The position numbers were made by a program, and so were the translations under genes. From Crocodylus rhombifer (Eukaryota > Chordata > Crocodylia > Crocodylidae): DNA of 64,000 bases. Shown piece after piece: positions 33,777-45,349 of this stretch (positions are counted from its first letter, which is position 1; every line of letters starts with the position of its first letter). The stretch lies in contig JAVSML010024355.1 in NCBI GenBank assembly GCA_038503035.1, positions 194,105 to 258,104 on the forward strand, written 5' to 3'. The notes beneath the pieces were generated by a model. It did no database searches and was not told the origin of the DNA. It saw nothing but the letters and a program-made list of their open reading frames with translations.

Positions 33777-34019
33777 CGAACTTTTTTCCAACTACTTGGT
33801 CTAATAAAAGACATCACATCTAACCAAAGAACCTTGCCTGAGATGTTAACAAGAATTCCTCTCCTTGGTTTTACTAACTGGCAAGATAAATGCCCCACTA
33901 AGGTGCTCAACATTCATTTTTGTATATGCATACTAATATACACTAATCAACTCTAGAAGCAGGTTGCTCAGGTTAGCTAAAACCAACGTAAAAAAAAGCA
34001 GTTAAAGATAGGTGTAAGG

Positions 34020-34800
34020 GACTGGATTGCAGTCAGCTTGGTCTAACGGTTAGCCCACTGAGGGAAGACAGGGGCCAGGGGCTCAGTCTGGGTTTGGGAG
34101 CTGAATTACCACATCTGGAGGGAAATTCAAGGGCAGAGTCCCAAAAAAGGCCAGGCCAGCAGCTAGGAATCAGAGCTTGTCAGCTAGACACTCAAAGCAG
34201 TTGTGGCTGCCTAGGCCATTAACCTATCCTGGGCTGTCTGGTGTGGGTCTCTAACAACAGGACAAGATGAGGAGAGGAGACAAAGTCGGAAAGGAAAAAG
34301 ATCTATTTAGAACAGGATGTCAAAAGAAGCAGCCTGTGAGCCAGATCAGCCTGTAGTGCCCTATGATCTGGCCTCTGATGTTGCCTGCAGCTCTTGGACT
34401 GGCCCCACATGTTGCATGCAGCATGCACTGGGCTGTGCTACATGCAGTCCACAGAGTTGATCTGGTGCATGCTGTCTGCAGCATGCGGGGCTGGACTGGG
34501 GCTGGGCCTGGTATGCAGGGCCCAGGCCAGGGCGCAGCACACAGGTCTGGGACGTGTATTGCATGTGGTGCCCACGTTAGACTACCCTATGTGCTGGAAC
34601 TGGGACTGGTCTATATTGGGCCCACAGACAGCCCTGGGTGCTGCATGCAGAGTGTGGCGCCGGGGAGTCAGCATGAACATTGCACGCAGCACAGTGCATG
34701 GAGCAGTATGTGTGCTACCTCCTTTGTATGGGGCTGGTCCATGGGACAGCTGGCCTGCAGACTGCCCCTCATCCAGAAAGCCCATAGACCTTTAATTGGG
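34020..34800. other. GC-rich repeat-like region, class unresolved
   Basis: At about 34,315 CAGGATGTCAAAAG resembles a hAT left terminus (CAGGGGTGTCAAA class), followed by GC-rich text full of CATGCAG/CTGCATG palindromes. No matching right terminus or target duplication was found. Upstream, TCTAACGGTTAGCCC near 34,042 is weakly tRNA-like. Open frames here have no domains. Confidence 0.35.
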
Positions 34801-35269
34801 ATATAATTACAATTTATTAAGAATCAAGTACTTGCTAGTGGAGCATCAACTCCATTTTAGTAGCCCGTGTAACAGGCACACTTACTAAATTATTCAAATA
34901 TATTAATTAAACTTTAAAGCCATTTCCTTGGATCTGTACTTTCACCCTGTAGAATGGAGTTTAGCCTGCGCTGAAATTATGTCCCTGACTCCAGTAACTC
35001 CGTTTCTTCTTCATCAGGCTCCTTCAGGAAGCCTGAGTGAGCTTGGACCCCTGTTGGAGATTTACCCTCTTAGGAGCCCTGTAGCTAGCAGATATTGGTA
35101 GCAACACAGGACAGTTCAAAACAGAAAATTGGAATGCAGCATTTAGGGATACTGTAAAACAGAAAAGGAAAGCACAGATTTATGTCTCTCATTAACGTAC
35201 CAGCTTTTCCTTATTTCATTTCTTGACCTGTGAACTGCCCACTTGTAGCAAGTCTTTGTTGTTCACTGT

Positions 35270-36110
35270 AAGGAAGAAGAGAAGGCGGCAGAACCCCACC
35301 TAGATGCCCCCGAGAATACCCCACGCGCCCAGGCTCAAAGAGCATGGTGGGAACTTACCCTTTGCAGGGACACAGCAGGAGGGAGCGTCGGAGAAGCCCG
35401 GAGCAGGATAAAAGGGGCACTGGAGCCGGCCGAGGAGGGGGCGGATGCGGAAGGAGCAGGCAGAGGAGTCGACACTGGCGGGAGCACTCTCCTGCAGATC
35501 CGAGCCGCTTGGAGGCGCGGCCGGACTTTCTGGGGTAAGCGGGGCCCCCCAGCGGGGCTCGGGACCGAGGGCATCGGGCCCAACAAAGCCGAAGAAGGCT
35601 AAAGGCCGCGGGGAGTGGCCAGGACCCTGTACGGGCCGGAGACGTAGGGGACGGCAATGGGGCGGACGCCAGGACACAGGAGTCGCCAGTATACGTGTTT
35701 GTTTTTTTTACTTTCCCTTCGGGTGATACGGGTGGAGCAGCCCGTTCCAGAGTAAAAAGGGGGAATTCCCCACCCTTCGGCAGACGGGGGAGCACCGGGG
35801 TCGGTGGTTGAGAATTGAAGCCGGCGGCACACCCCAGGTGCCCTCGGCCGTGGTTTTTTTTGTTGGCTGCACCTTATTTTCCTTTTTGCTATCCTGGAAC
35901 ATCATAAACGAATGACCGATCCGGTTGGATGGTTGCACCCGGTGGATCGGGCGAGGGTGTAGGGGTGGAGGAGCCCTCATCAACCTGGGACCCCAGAGTG
36001 AAGGAGTCTCATTTCTGGACTGTATGTGCCGGACCAACTGAATCTATCTGAATCATCATCAAAGTCGTGGTAGGTGAGACAGGCGCGTATGAACATCCAC
36101 CCAGCGGTAA
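35270..36110. promoter_or_regulatory. CpG-retaining GC-rich block, promoter-like, origin unknown
   Basis: About 0.8 kb of high G+C with many intact CpGs stands out from CpG-poor flanks. On the plus strand a TATA-like GATAAAAGG (35,407-35,415) precedes GC-rich sequence and a donor-like GGGgtaagc (35,535). On the minus strand AAAGGgtaagt gives a strong donor at 35,358. It could be a CpG-island promoter of an unannotated transcript or the leader/LTR of a young retroelement. I found no LTR pair, primer-binding site or protein domain. Several Pro/Arg-rich frames on both strands are composition effects. Confidence 0.45.
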
Positions 36111-36222
36111 GTCACTCCTTTAACCTCCAGTGGGTGGTCTTGAGACGGGGAGGCGGTACATACTACGGCTAAAGATTCACTCCTCTACATCCACCTGTTC
36201 AAAATTTACTCACACAGGGTAC

Positions 36223-36331
36223 CGATACATGTGCTCCGATGCCTTCTGATTAGAACGCATTGGCGCAGACTCAGTTCCTTGAGTCCGCTTCTAATCAGAA
36301 TGCTCCAATGTGCTGCAGTGTTTCATGTATT
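36223..36331. repeat. Imperfect palindrome
   Basis: TTCTGATTAGAA (36,244-36,255) pairs with TTCTAATCAGAA (36,289-36,300). Inner arms GACTCA/TGAGTC and outer arms (ATACATG, TGCTCCRATG) extend the symmetry. It is probably a small palindromic MITE or its remnant. Confidence 0.6.
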
Positions 36332-36339
36332 CAATGTCC

Positions 36340-39300
36340 CGCGTTTCAAAATGGCAGCGGGGGTGCTTTAACTAAAGCTTATTGAACTTGTCGAGCGGTT
36401 TGCTGTGCCAGGAATGGCCGGGGGGGGGCAGGGTGTGTGTGGGGGTGAGGGAATGGAGTCTCTTTGCCATGCAGACCTGGCCTGGCACCCACCAAGACCT
36501 ATACCCACAAGTTTGGGGGGGGTGGGTGTTGTTCAGCCAAACAGAGGGTCCATTCTCGCCTTCTCATCCCCCACCCCCAGCTGCTGTTGTGGGGGTGGGG
36601 CAAAGGAGAGGGGCCTGCTCGACTGGGCTCATCTAGACTTGACATTCTCCAGCAGCTTCCTGGGAGGTATGTGAGAGTGGCCCCAGCCTACTGGCTTCAG
36701 CCACAACAGGCAGACTCTAAGCCCTTTGCGCCCCCCACCTCAAACAGCACACATGTATTGGGTCCAGACCTAATTTAGAGCACTTTGAGTAAATCATTAT
36801 ACTTAGACTGCTTCTGCCTCGGGCTGTTTGAATGTTTGTACTTAGCCTCTATTTTCAGTTTCAGATCAGGGGACAGGTTGTGATCAGACAAACAATTTCC
36901 TCATCCCAAAGTTTCCCCTGGTCATCAGCTGTTAAAATGTAATGGTCCAGTTTTTCATATTCCAGTGTATCCCCAAGGTAGCTCTAGTCACACACTGACA
37001 GCTCTTTATAGTACATTCATATCAATTCCAACATGTCTACGTGCCCTGTGCCCAGGCAAGTCATTGATTTCTTTTCAGAGATGGAAATAAATAATTCCTT
37101 CATCTGCAATAGGTAACAAAGCAAAAGCAAAGGGGAGGAGGAGAAACTGAGACAGGTTTTCATCAGAGTAATTTCATCAAAGCAAGACAGAAATTTCCAC
37201 ATTCTCTATGCAGCAGTTGAGGGAAATTGGGATCAATGAGCTAGCAGGAGCAAAGAGCATGTCCCTGAGCTTATCAGATGGCCCTTCAACCATCATAAAC
37301 AGGATGAAGCGCAGCCATGCATTATTCAGTTTTGTAATTCATCAACCCTTATTGTTATTGTTATTATTTAGATTTATATTCTGCCCTATCCAGACAGGCT
37401 CAGAGCAGTGTATAATAAATGGCAAACACCCTACAGATAAGAATCAACAGAATGTGTACTTTACTAATATTTTATTTATTCTCTCTCAGACATTGGCTGA
37501 ATGGGTCACAGCTAGAGGAAATTTTCTCACCTGGGCTAGGGAAAGAAGTTACCTGTAAACCTGTTTAAGTGATCAGAAACTGGTTTAAACCTGTAACAGA
37601 ATAGAAATTCAGTGCAGTTTCAAAGTGACTGAAACTCATTTAAGATAAACCTGGTTGAATGTAGTTATCAGACTAAACTGATTTAGATCAAATCAGTTTA
37701 TGAATCTTCTGTCCCAGACCCCTTCCTGGTTCAAGTTAAATCAGAGTCCCCCAACATGCTTTTCAGCCCTGGGCTGGGCTGGGCTGTCTGTTCCGGAGAG
37801 CAGGGCTGGCTCCACCCGTCTGCTCCCTAGCTGGAGCAGTAAGGGCTGGCTCAGTGGCCTCACTGGCTGGCTCACTGCCCCCCACCTCATGGCAAACCCC
37901 TGCTGGGGCCTGAGGCCAGGGAGGGGGGTTAAAAGTCCCTTCCTCCAAGTACAGAGCTGCCCTGCCCTGCTTACTTAGTGCTGGCTGTGACTGTGGACTA
38001 CAAATCCCAGAGGCACCTGGAAGCAGGAAGAAGAAATGATGAGCAACCCTGCAGAGTCCTGCTTATGTGATTCTGGACTCCAAATCCCAGAGACCTCGGG
38101 GTCAGTCTAGATGTAAGAACCTGTTCCGGCTCCTTGAGTGAGGATGGTTATTCATCTGTCACCAGAATGTTTGAGTGCTTCATTCAGTTGCATCAAACCC
38201 TCATGGACTTTATTTTCTTTTGTCACTGCCTCACCATCCTCTGGATCCCACTTTCCAGAAGGGGATCAGAAATCTGGTGACAGCATTTGCCGGAGTTCAC
38301 TAAGCCTAAATATCCTCTTCTTTTCACATATAGAGGGTAAGGTGTAATTGAGACCTCACACTAAGCATAATATCTCAAGTTTTTCTATAGAAAAGCAGCA
38401 ATAGATATGATTTATCTGCCAATTAATGTTCAGTTAGCTGAACAACGGTGTGGCCACTGCATGCAACCAAGCAAGTAACAAGAACTTTAGATCAGCCTAC
38501 AACTTTCAAGTGACCCCATCAGGGGACATCACTGGGATAAAATTTATGCAGGGGAAGTTATATTGCAAGAGGTCAAGTGCATAGTGTGGCATGTTTTCAC
38601 ATGCGAAGGTGCATTGTGGGGCTTCCAGGAAGCAGAATGGGGAGAAACTCTGCTGAGGTTGTTTCAGAATGGTACAGTAATGAATGACATTACAGGACAC
38701 TACCAGAGTCTACAGAGGCATTAGGCCTAGTGGTTAGAGCCAAGAGTGTTTCCCGTGTCTGAAACCAGGGAGCGAGCCAAAGTCAGACCCCTTCCAGTCG
38801 CCTGTGGCCAAAGGGGTTACCAGAAGCAAATGTCTGGAAGTGGGCTGAAATCAGACCAGGTTTCTGAAGTTCAGGGACTGGGTATACAGGCAGGAATGCA
38901 GGTGCAGGCACTACGGAAGTCATGTGGACAAAAGCTACTCACAGACTGAAGCCAGTTTGCTGCGCAGTAGGGGCCAGGTATTACAAGAGCTCCTTAAAAG
39001 CAGCCCTAGAAGCAATCAGCAGGCTGAGATTCAGCTGGGCCTGCCTCAGGAGGTGAGGGTAGAGTATTTCTGAACTTGTTGCCTGGCTGCAATGCGGAGG
39101 CCTTACAGATACCACCCCAAGCCATGCAGTTGGGACCAGAATCAGTCAGCGTCTCTTGTGTGTCACACCATTATTATGTGGAGTCAGACACGGGTATGTC
39201 AGATCAAAACCTGGCTCTGTCTCATTTGTAAACAACACAGGTTTCCTATGTTCTGCTTTTTACAGGGAAATGGGGCAAAGGAAAAAAGCTAATTTCTTTT

Positions 39301-41119
39301 ATGCAAATATTAGGAATACATGTTGTAGGATTGCTAATTTAAGGAAACACTATGATATAATTGAAGCGAGAGGGGCTTAGTTAGTCTAAGATAACAACTG
39401 GGGGCACAGTTCTGGATACTTCACTCACTCCCCTACAATGGCTGAGCCATTATAAAAAGCCTGTAAAGTTGATTTAAGTGCCCAATGGAGGCATGGAAAT
39501 TGAAGACATCGTCTTACCTTTGTAGCCCTTTGCAGTCCGTGGCACAGAGCTGTCCTGTGGGGTAGAAGAAGGCACTCAGTGCTCCGGATGTTTTGAGGTT
39601 CAGAGCTCCCATTAAGTTAGAGTAGCCTCTTGAATTGCTCTGACTTCCTATGAGGATGAATTGGTTTCCAGACTAGCTCAAATTCCCAGGGGGATAGAAG
39701 TACAGGAATATAATATTTACAGCAAGAGTAAGCAGCAGTTAGGGGAGAGTAAGTGGTAATACAGGAACAGAGGATCAGCAGACAGAAATGGCATGAATAT
39801 TATAACAGATACAACACACACTACTGGGAAATGAAAAGGAAAGAAGTTACAGGGATGTGTAGAGATACAAGACATAGATGTATCTCTGCACTAGGTGAGA
39901 CGGTAGATCAATATTTATATTTTTCACATACGTAGGCAAAAAGACCTATGCAGTAGTCAGCATGCATTCAAACTTCTTCTGTACAATAGCAATGGGATAG
40001 TGACACAAAGCAAACATACTTGTAAAGGGAATATAGGGCTGCTTTCTTATCTGATACTATAAACTGGAGGCTATTTCGCCATTTGAGGGAGAAGCAAAGT
40101 AAGAATATCTGTCTGTTGGCCATAGGAAGCTTGAAATTTCAGAGGTTCAGATCATGTTTTAAATGCTTGTTCAAAGCAGACTTTTACCTGTTGACGATTC
40201 TGCAAGGACAATGCAGGATGCTTATTAGATATATTAAATAGATATGATGAAAGATCACAGTTTACACAGGACTGCATGGCTAAATTAAATCATCATAGCC
40301 AGGGTGCTGGTCTTCATTTTTTATCTCTGTGTTCAAGCTGCTCAGAATTATGTTGTGTCCAGAGCATCCATCTTTCAGTGAAGATGTGGATCTATGAGGA
40401 GGTCTAAAGGAAGGTACTTTCTTTGTACTTCGTTTCATCTGTACATCTAGTGAAGCCCTCTAACTTAACAGAATATTTAATAGAACAGGACATGTAAGAC
40501 TCAGAAATGATCTTCTGTATATGCCTTTCTCTCCTAGAGGGTAGGGAACTTGAAGCAGTGCAGTCTGGACCCATGATTCAGAAGTGGCTTCCGATTTTGG
40601 GTGCTCAAATTACATCAGCTTTTCAAGTGTTGAGCACCTAGCACTTTAACTGATATTAATGGGGTCAGTGAATACTCAGCATCTCTGAAAACGAAGCCTG
40701 AGGTATCTGAATTTGTACAATCAAATATAGCTGTGCCTGTGTTCAGATATATTTGAAGCCGATGGCCTTGATATTAAGTCTGAAGAGAGCAAGACAGACT
40801 CGTTTTGGCTCTGGATTCTCCTGTTGCAATAGGATCCTGCTGGCTATACTTAACACAATATATGGTTGTATGTTCCTTTTTTTCCTCTTTTAGATGGGAT
40901 CTGTACAAGCTTTAAGAAGTTAGTCAAATACAATGCTGACCAAATGTCTGAGCTGTAGTAAGAGCTAACCCAGTATCCCAGGCCACGCTTAAGTGAATGT
41001 TATAATAAATCTTGGTGTAGCACAAGATGCAGACCACAGAGCTTATATTCTTCCCTGATTTGTCCCTTGTGTGGACATGTTAAAATGTAGCTGTCAAGCC
41101 CTACCATTTTGAACTTATA
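36340..41119. other. Intergenic, mostly unrecognised
   Basis: Within this stretch only short repeat-like patches were seen. GGTTTAAAC/AAACTGATTTAG palindromic text occurs at 37,560-37,700, with a twice-used ACTACAAATCCCAGAG-like phrase at 38,000-38,095. TAGTGGTTAGAG (about 38,731) is a possible A-box. No coding exon was recognised. Confidence 0.4.
40575..40705. repeat. Ancient amniote palindromic repeat (tentative)
   Basis: Text such as GATTCAGAAGTGGCTTCC, GGGTGCTCAAATT, GTTGAGCACCTAGCA and CAGCATCTCTGAAAAC, in mirrored order, resembles a widespread sauropsid palindromic DNA element (TGCTGAGCACC / CTGAAAATC). Noncoding and heavily diverged. Confidence 0.4.
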
Positions 41120-41597
41120 GGCCGTGTCCAGATGAGCTTGGTTGTGCAGTATGTGGTTCTACAGACTGGCACTGCAGACTTGTCACATACCGCACATTCA
41201 GGTGTTCTCCACATTGCAAGGGAGCAGCGCAGGGGTTTTTTTTTGACCCCTGGGTAGCCAAGGATCAAAAAAACCTACAGGGAAAAAAAAAGGCAGAATG
41301 GCATACATGGTGGCAGCATGCACTGCTCAAAGCTGGAGCCTGGCGGGCTGGAGCCACCCTCCACCACTGGCCAGGCTCTATGTGGATGGATCGCCGCCGC
41401 TGCAGCCCAGGAGGCCCAGGGCTGATGGGGCCAGCCTAGTGCTGGCCCGAGCCTCCCCTACCCCATCTAGGGCAACTTGCTGCATTCCAGAGCATGAATG
41501 GAACAGGCATTCCCCAGGGACAACTAGTGGCAGCACAAGGTACACTGATGCTAGTTGTCCCCAGGAAACCAAACATCTAAGTGCATCTGGATGCAGC
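41120..41597. mobile_element. PIF/Harbinger-like MITE
   Basis: The left end GGCCGTGTCCAGATGAGCTT and right end (reverse complement GCTGCATCCAGATGCACTT) are imperfect inverted termini. They are flanked by TATA at 41,116-41,119 and 41,598-41,601. The terminus belongs to the same GGCYGYRTCYA class as the elements at 53,938 and 63,530. The 478-bp interior contains no transposase; a 127-codon frame here has no recognisable domain. Confidence 0.65.
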
Positions 41598-41972
41598 TAT
41601 AGAGTCTTTGTGCTTGTTTTGCACATAAATGAATATACAATATGCAAGGCAGTAGAGAAGTTTTTAGTATTTTTCTTATAGGAATGTATTCCAGTATGAT
41701 TCTAACCACAGGCTGATATTGTCTGATATTTATGTTAGTGGTGGAAGATTAAAGTCAGATAGTCCAAGAGATTATTTGTTATGGATCACCCTACACAGTG
41801 CTTTTCAGAGGTAGCACACTATGTTAGATATGCTGTTGCTAGGCAAAGAGTAAGAAGCAGCATAGAATGTGGTGCATACTGCAGTGAAGTAAAAGGTATG
41901 AACGTACATCCCTTTACTAGCTCTAATCATACAAGTGTTCAGCTTGTACTGCTTTTTCATGTGCTGCTTATC

Positions 41973-42460
41973 TAGGGTGACCATAATAATTTGAGGAAAA
42001 TCTGGGATCAAGTAAGAATATCTGGCCAGGGTGTGCACATGCGCACACACACGCACACGCACACACACGCACACACACGCCCCTGACTTCATGGCTTCCA
42101 GGAGTGGGGCCAGGCAGGACAGCTTGACTCTCACATACATGTACACACAGCTCTAACCCCATGGCTCCCCGTGCCTACCCCACCCCAACCCAACTGCACA
42201 AGCAACTCTTCGCATAGCCCACTGGGGACTGGACTAGGGAGCAGCCTGTTGGCTGGGATCCCTGGAGAAAATTGAAGCAGAAGTCCGGGATTAGCGTGAA
42301 CCTGCTTGCACAGGCCTGATTCCTGATTTAAGAGTTGCACATACAAGTGGGTTACTTTCAGTCCAGGACTTGCGCTTCAATTTGTCCAGTGGCTGGGACA
42401 CTGAGACTGCCTCTGAAATTTGGGACTCTCCTGGTCAATGCGGGACATATGGTCACCCTA
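41973..42460. mobile_element. hAT-like element (TAGGGTGACCATA termini)
   Basis: The ends TAGGGTGACCATAATAA and (reverse complement) TAGGGTGACCATATGTC have 13 identical leading bases. The flanks TGCTTATC (41,965-41,972) and CGGTTATC (42,461-42,468) match at 6 of 8. The interior carries a CA/CGCA microsatellite (about 42,035-42,081) and GC-rich noncoding sequence. Confidence 0.75.
42035..42081. repeat. CA/CGCA microsatellite
   Basis: Alternating CA units interrupted by CG lie within the hAT-like element at 41,973-42,460. This is where the short cysteine/valine-rich frames on the minus strand come from. Confidence 0.9.
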
Positions 42461-43084
42461 CGGTTATCCCACAACTGAACACCCACAGATCTGACATTTC
42501 CATTGTCTGAGTTTATCCATGCAGAGGGGCTTTTTTTACCATTTGGGCTACAAAGATCTAAAGACAATGTTTACTTATAAAGCCAAGGTTTTTTTTAATG
42601 GCTTCATAGAAAACAGGAAATAATTGCAAGTTTTGTACTCCCTTAATTAGGTCTACTAGCTATCCCAAATGGTGTAGGAGAGAGACAGAGTAGACTATTC
42701 CAAAGGATAGAGTTTAGCATGTAGAGTTGATCAGTCTTGAGGAAGATGTACATGGTGCCCTCCTATTATAGCACAGCAGCTAGAAGCTCCAACAGGCTAT
42801 CCACAATCCCTGGGATCCCTTGTTTAAGTCACTACCCTGCACCATCCCCCCCAGCTTAAAAACCATGATTTATCTCAAAGAGCATGAAACATGTATAAGC
42901 TGAATCTTTTCTAAGGCTACTGAAAATAAACAGGGAAAGATTCAAATTCAGTGAGACCCACATTACGTGGTGTGAGAGAATCCTGTGGATTCCTATGTCT
43001 CAGACCCTGCCCTCAAAGGTATGTCAGCTGAGCTGCTCGTGTGAAATCTGTGCTGTTCGGCTGGTAATGCTGGATGCATAGAAA

Positions 43085-43400
43085 GTGATAAGGAACAATG
43101 CAAGCAGATTCAAAAGGGATTTGGATCGTTAAGTTGATGAGCCAGCAGATGGCAAATGCTGCTCAGTGTAGAAAATGAAAAGTAATTAATTTTGGAACAA
43201 AGAGTAAATGTAGGGAATGTGTGCTACACACCGCATGTTCTGAGCAGAGAAAGAATTGGGGAGGTTATCATGGAAATCATAGAAACAATCACATCAGTCC
43301 ACAGCTGCAATAAAAAAAGACAAACAAGATACTAGAGTGATGGACTAGTGAGTTATAATGCAGTGCAAAATTGGTAGTACTAGTCCTCTGAAAGACAATT
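43085..43400 (+). repeat. Old CR1/L3-like LINE fragment
   Basis: The plus-strand translation with frame breaks reads FGS-stop-VDEPADGKCCSV and KVINFGTKSK. This fits the L3/CR1 RT segment that normally reads DLDRL...W...C KVMHFG. Stops and indels show it is dead. Confidence 0.4.
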
Positions 43401-44346
43401 TTTAGGCCCCTCTTGGCCCCCTCTTGGGGGGGGTGGAGGGGGGCACCATCTTTAGAAGGTTACATTTGGAGAAAGTATATTTGGAGAAGGGCAAGTAAAG
43501 TGGTTTCAGTTCTGATGAAATGTTAAGTGGGTTCTTCTTAGGGGTAAAAAAAAAAAAAGAGAGACACACAAAGGTTTTCAGGTGATGGTAATCCTCAGGA
43601 CCATCAACAGACATTGTCGGTTAACAGGAAAGGAGCGTTGCATATTGAACACAAGTAGGCTAATTCACAAACAGGGCAGGTAACATATGACTTGATGGGG
43701 TTATGTAAGGGATCAATATAGCCCAGAGAAAATAGAGCCAGAGACAATAGTGAAAGCAAACTTACACATGAAGTTGAATGATTTCAGCAGCAGGAGGACA
43801 ATGAAAGGAATACGGAAAAATAGCAGTGGTTTGGGGAAAAAGAAGACACTTGTATTTCAGCTTCAGCAGGTTTTTGTTGTTGTTTGTGCTGGCTCTTAGT
43901 TGACCTAATTCTCTCTAAAGAGCCCTTGGCTTATGGGGTACAAAGGACAAAGCTTGGTCAGAGGGGAAGAAAACCAGAGGAAATTAAGTGGATACCCTTC
44001 AACCTTAAAAAGCTGGTTGAGGGTTGTGTCCTCCTTGAGTAGAGCAGCTACTGTCTCAGCTAAGTTAGAACAGAGAAGAAGGTTGATCACAAGGGGAGCA
44101 CAAAGAGGCAGGCTACTGAGCTGCTGCTAATGAAAAAATCGCAGGAGAACAATGGGGATCCACTTGAGACTGGAGCCAGGAGGAGCAAGATGTATGAAGT
44201 GAGGGAAAACTATGGCAATTGGCCACCAGGAAGTGCTGTGCAATGGGGACAGAGAGCCTGGCTGGTAGCAGGGAGGGCTTTGGGAAAATACCCATCACCT
44301 GTCTTCAGGATGCAGGCAGGCGTAGAGGCAAGAGAAGTGTTTAGAG

Positions 44347-45134
44347 CAGTGATTCCCAAAGAGTGTGCTGTGGTACCCTAGTGTGTCGTGAGAGCAACGG
44401 AAGTGTGCCAAGAGATCCCCGTGCAAGGATGTAAATGATCTCCTATCTTGTCCTGCACCCTGCACCTGCCCAAGCTAATCCAGCAGCACCAGCTCTAGGG
44501 ACCTCCACAACTGTTGCTGCCTTCTCCTGCCCTTCTCCATCCCACAGGCAGCCCCTGTGCTGGCTCCCTCCATGCTCCCAGAAGCACAGAAAGAGCCATC
44601 CTTTGCAGCTAGGCTCATCCCTTCCACTCATCCCATACTCCTGGGGCCAGCAGGACAGGCAGCAGAGGTGGTCACCAACATGTGAGACCCTGTAGGAACA
44701 GCCTCAGCAGTGGGGACTGCCTTTGCCCCAGGGGTGCAGGCCAGGGGGCAGGAGGGGGCAGACAGGGGAAGAGGAGGGCACACCAGCTATTTCAGTGATT
44801 CTCAACTATTTTAGCCCCAAGGCCCACCTCTGTATCATTTCTGAATATAGCTCTATCTCAGTCATTTTCAACTGGAGTTCAATTGGAATTCAGAAAAGTT
44901 ATGGGGTTATTTTTTTGACTATACAGCTCTGCACCAATTTCCTCTGGCAGGGGAATGGAATGTGTTTTATGTTATATACATAGCTCTGTGTGTGTGTATG
45001 TGTGTGTGCATGTATGCTTGCACATGTAACCTTTTCAGGTGTAAGAGTGAAGCCACCATATGAGTAAAGAGTGTGTTGCCATCTGTAATCCAGAAAAAAG
45101 CGTGCTCAAAGCATCAAAAGTTTGGGAAACACTA
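44347..45134. mobile_element. hAT-like composite element
   Basis: The ends CAGTGATTCCCAAAG and (reverse complement) TAGTGTTTCCCAAAC are flanked by GTTTAGAG (44,339-44,346) and ATTTAGAG (45,135-45,142), 7 of 8 matching. A second terminus-like motif, CAGTGATTCTCAACTATTTT (near 44,796), suggests a nested hAT insertion. A TG microsatellite lies at about 44,987-45,020. The GC-rich 44.45-44.77 kb interior gives spurious frames. Confidence 0.75.
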
Positions 45135-45349
45135 ATTTAGAGAAAGCTGCAGTCTCTCTTGCCCTTATTGGTGGGAGATCACCTCCCAAAGCTGAGCTGA
45201 GTGCACACTAGCAAGCTTTAGTGCTGCTGATCACCACCAGTGCAGCTCCAGGAGTTGTAGCTACCCTGGGTAAATGAAGAAACATAGGGATAAAAATGTC
45301 ATGCAATATTATAGTACAGCTTCTGTCACTGATTGTGTAGGCAAGAAAA

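Larger units (their letters stand above)
33564..33845. mobile_element. Head-to-head Penelope-like repeat pair with hammerhead-like cores
   Basis: Two copies of one repeat lie in divergent orientation, with about 95-bp arms and a centre of about 40 bp. The plus copy (33,743 on) and minus copy (33,702 downward) share CTGAYGAAGG.TGACTG.GCCC, then GAAAGCTTGC, then AACTTTTTTCCAACTACT and GGTCTAATAAAAGA. CTGANGA, a short hairpin, GAAA and a mini stem GC-TT-GC is the layout of minimal hammerhead ribozymes known from Penelope-like elements. The left copy also has an 18-bp tandem duplication (GTTAGAAGTGATATCTTT at 33,602-33,638). No RT or GIY-YIG domain is present. Assignment to Penelope-like elements is inference. 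Confidence 0.6.

Noticed and set aside
33689..33956. Frames across the ribozyme-like repeat pair
   Set aside because: They read through both inverted copies and have no domain; structural RNA features explain the sequence better.
35300..35832. Arg/Pro-rich frames at 35.3-35.8 kb as a gene's first exon
   Set aside because: Frames are open on both strands, no N-terminus or domain is recognisable, and no downstream exon was found. Kept only as a promoter-like block.
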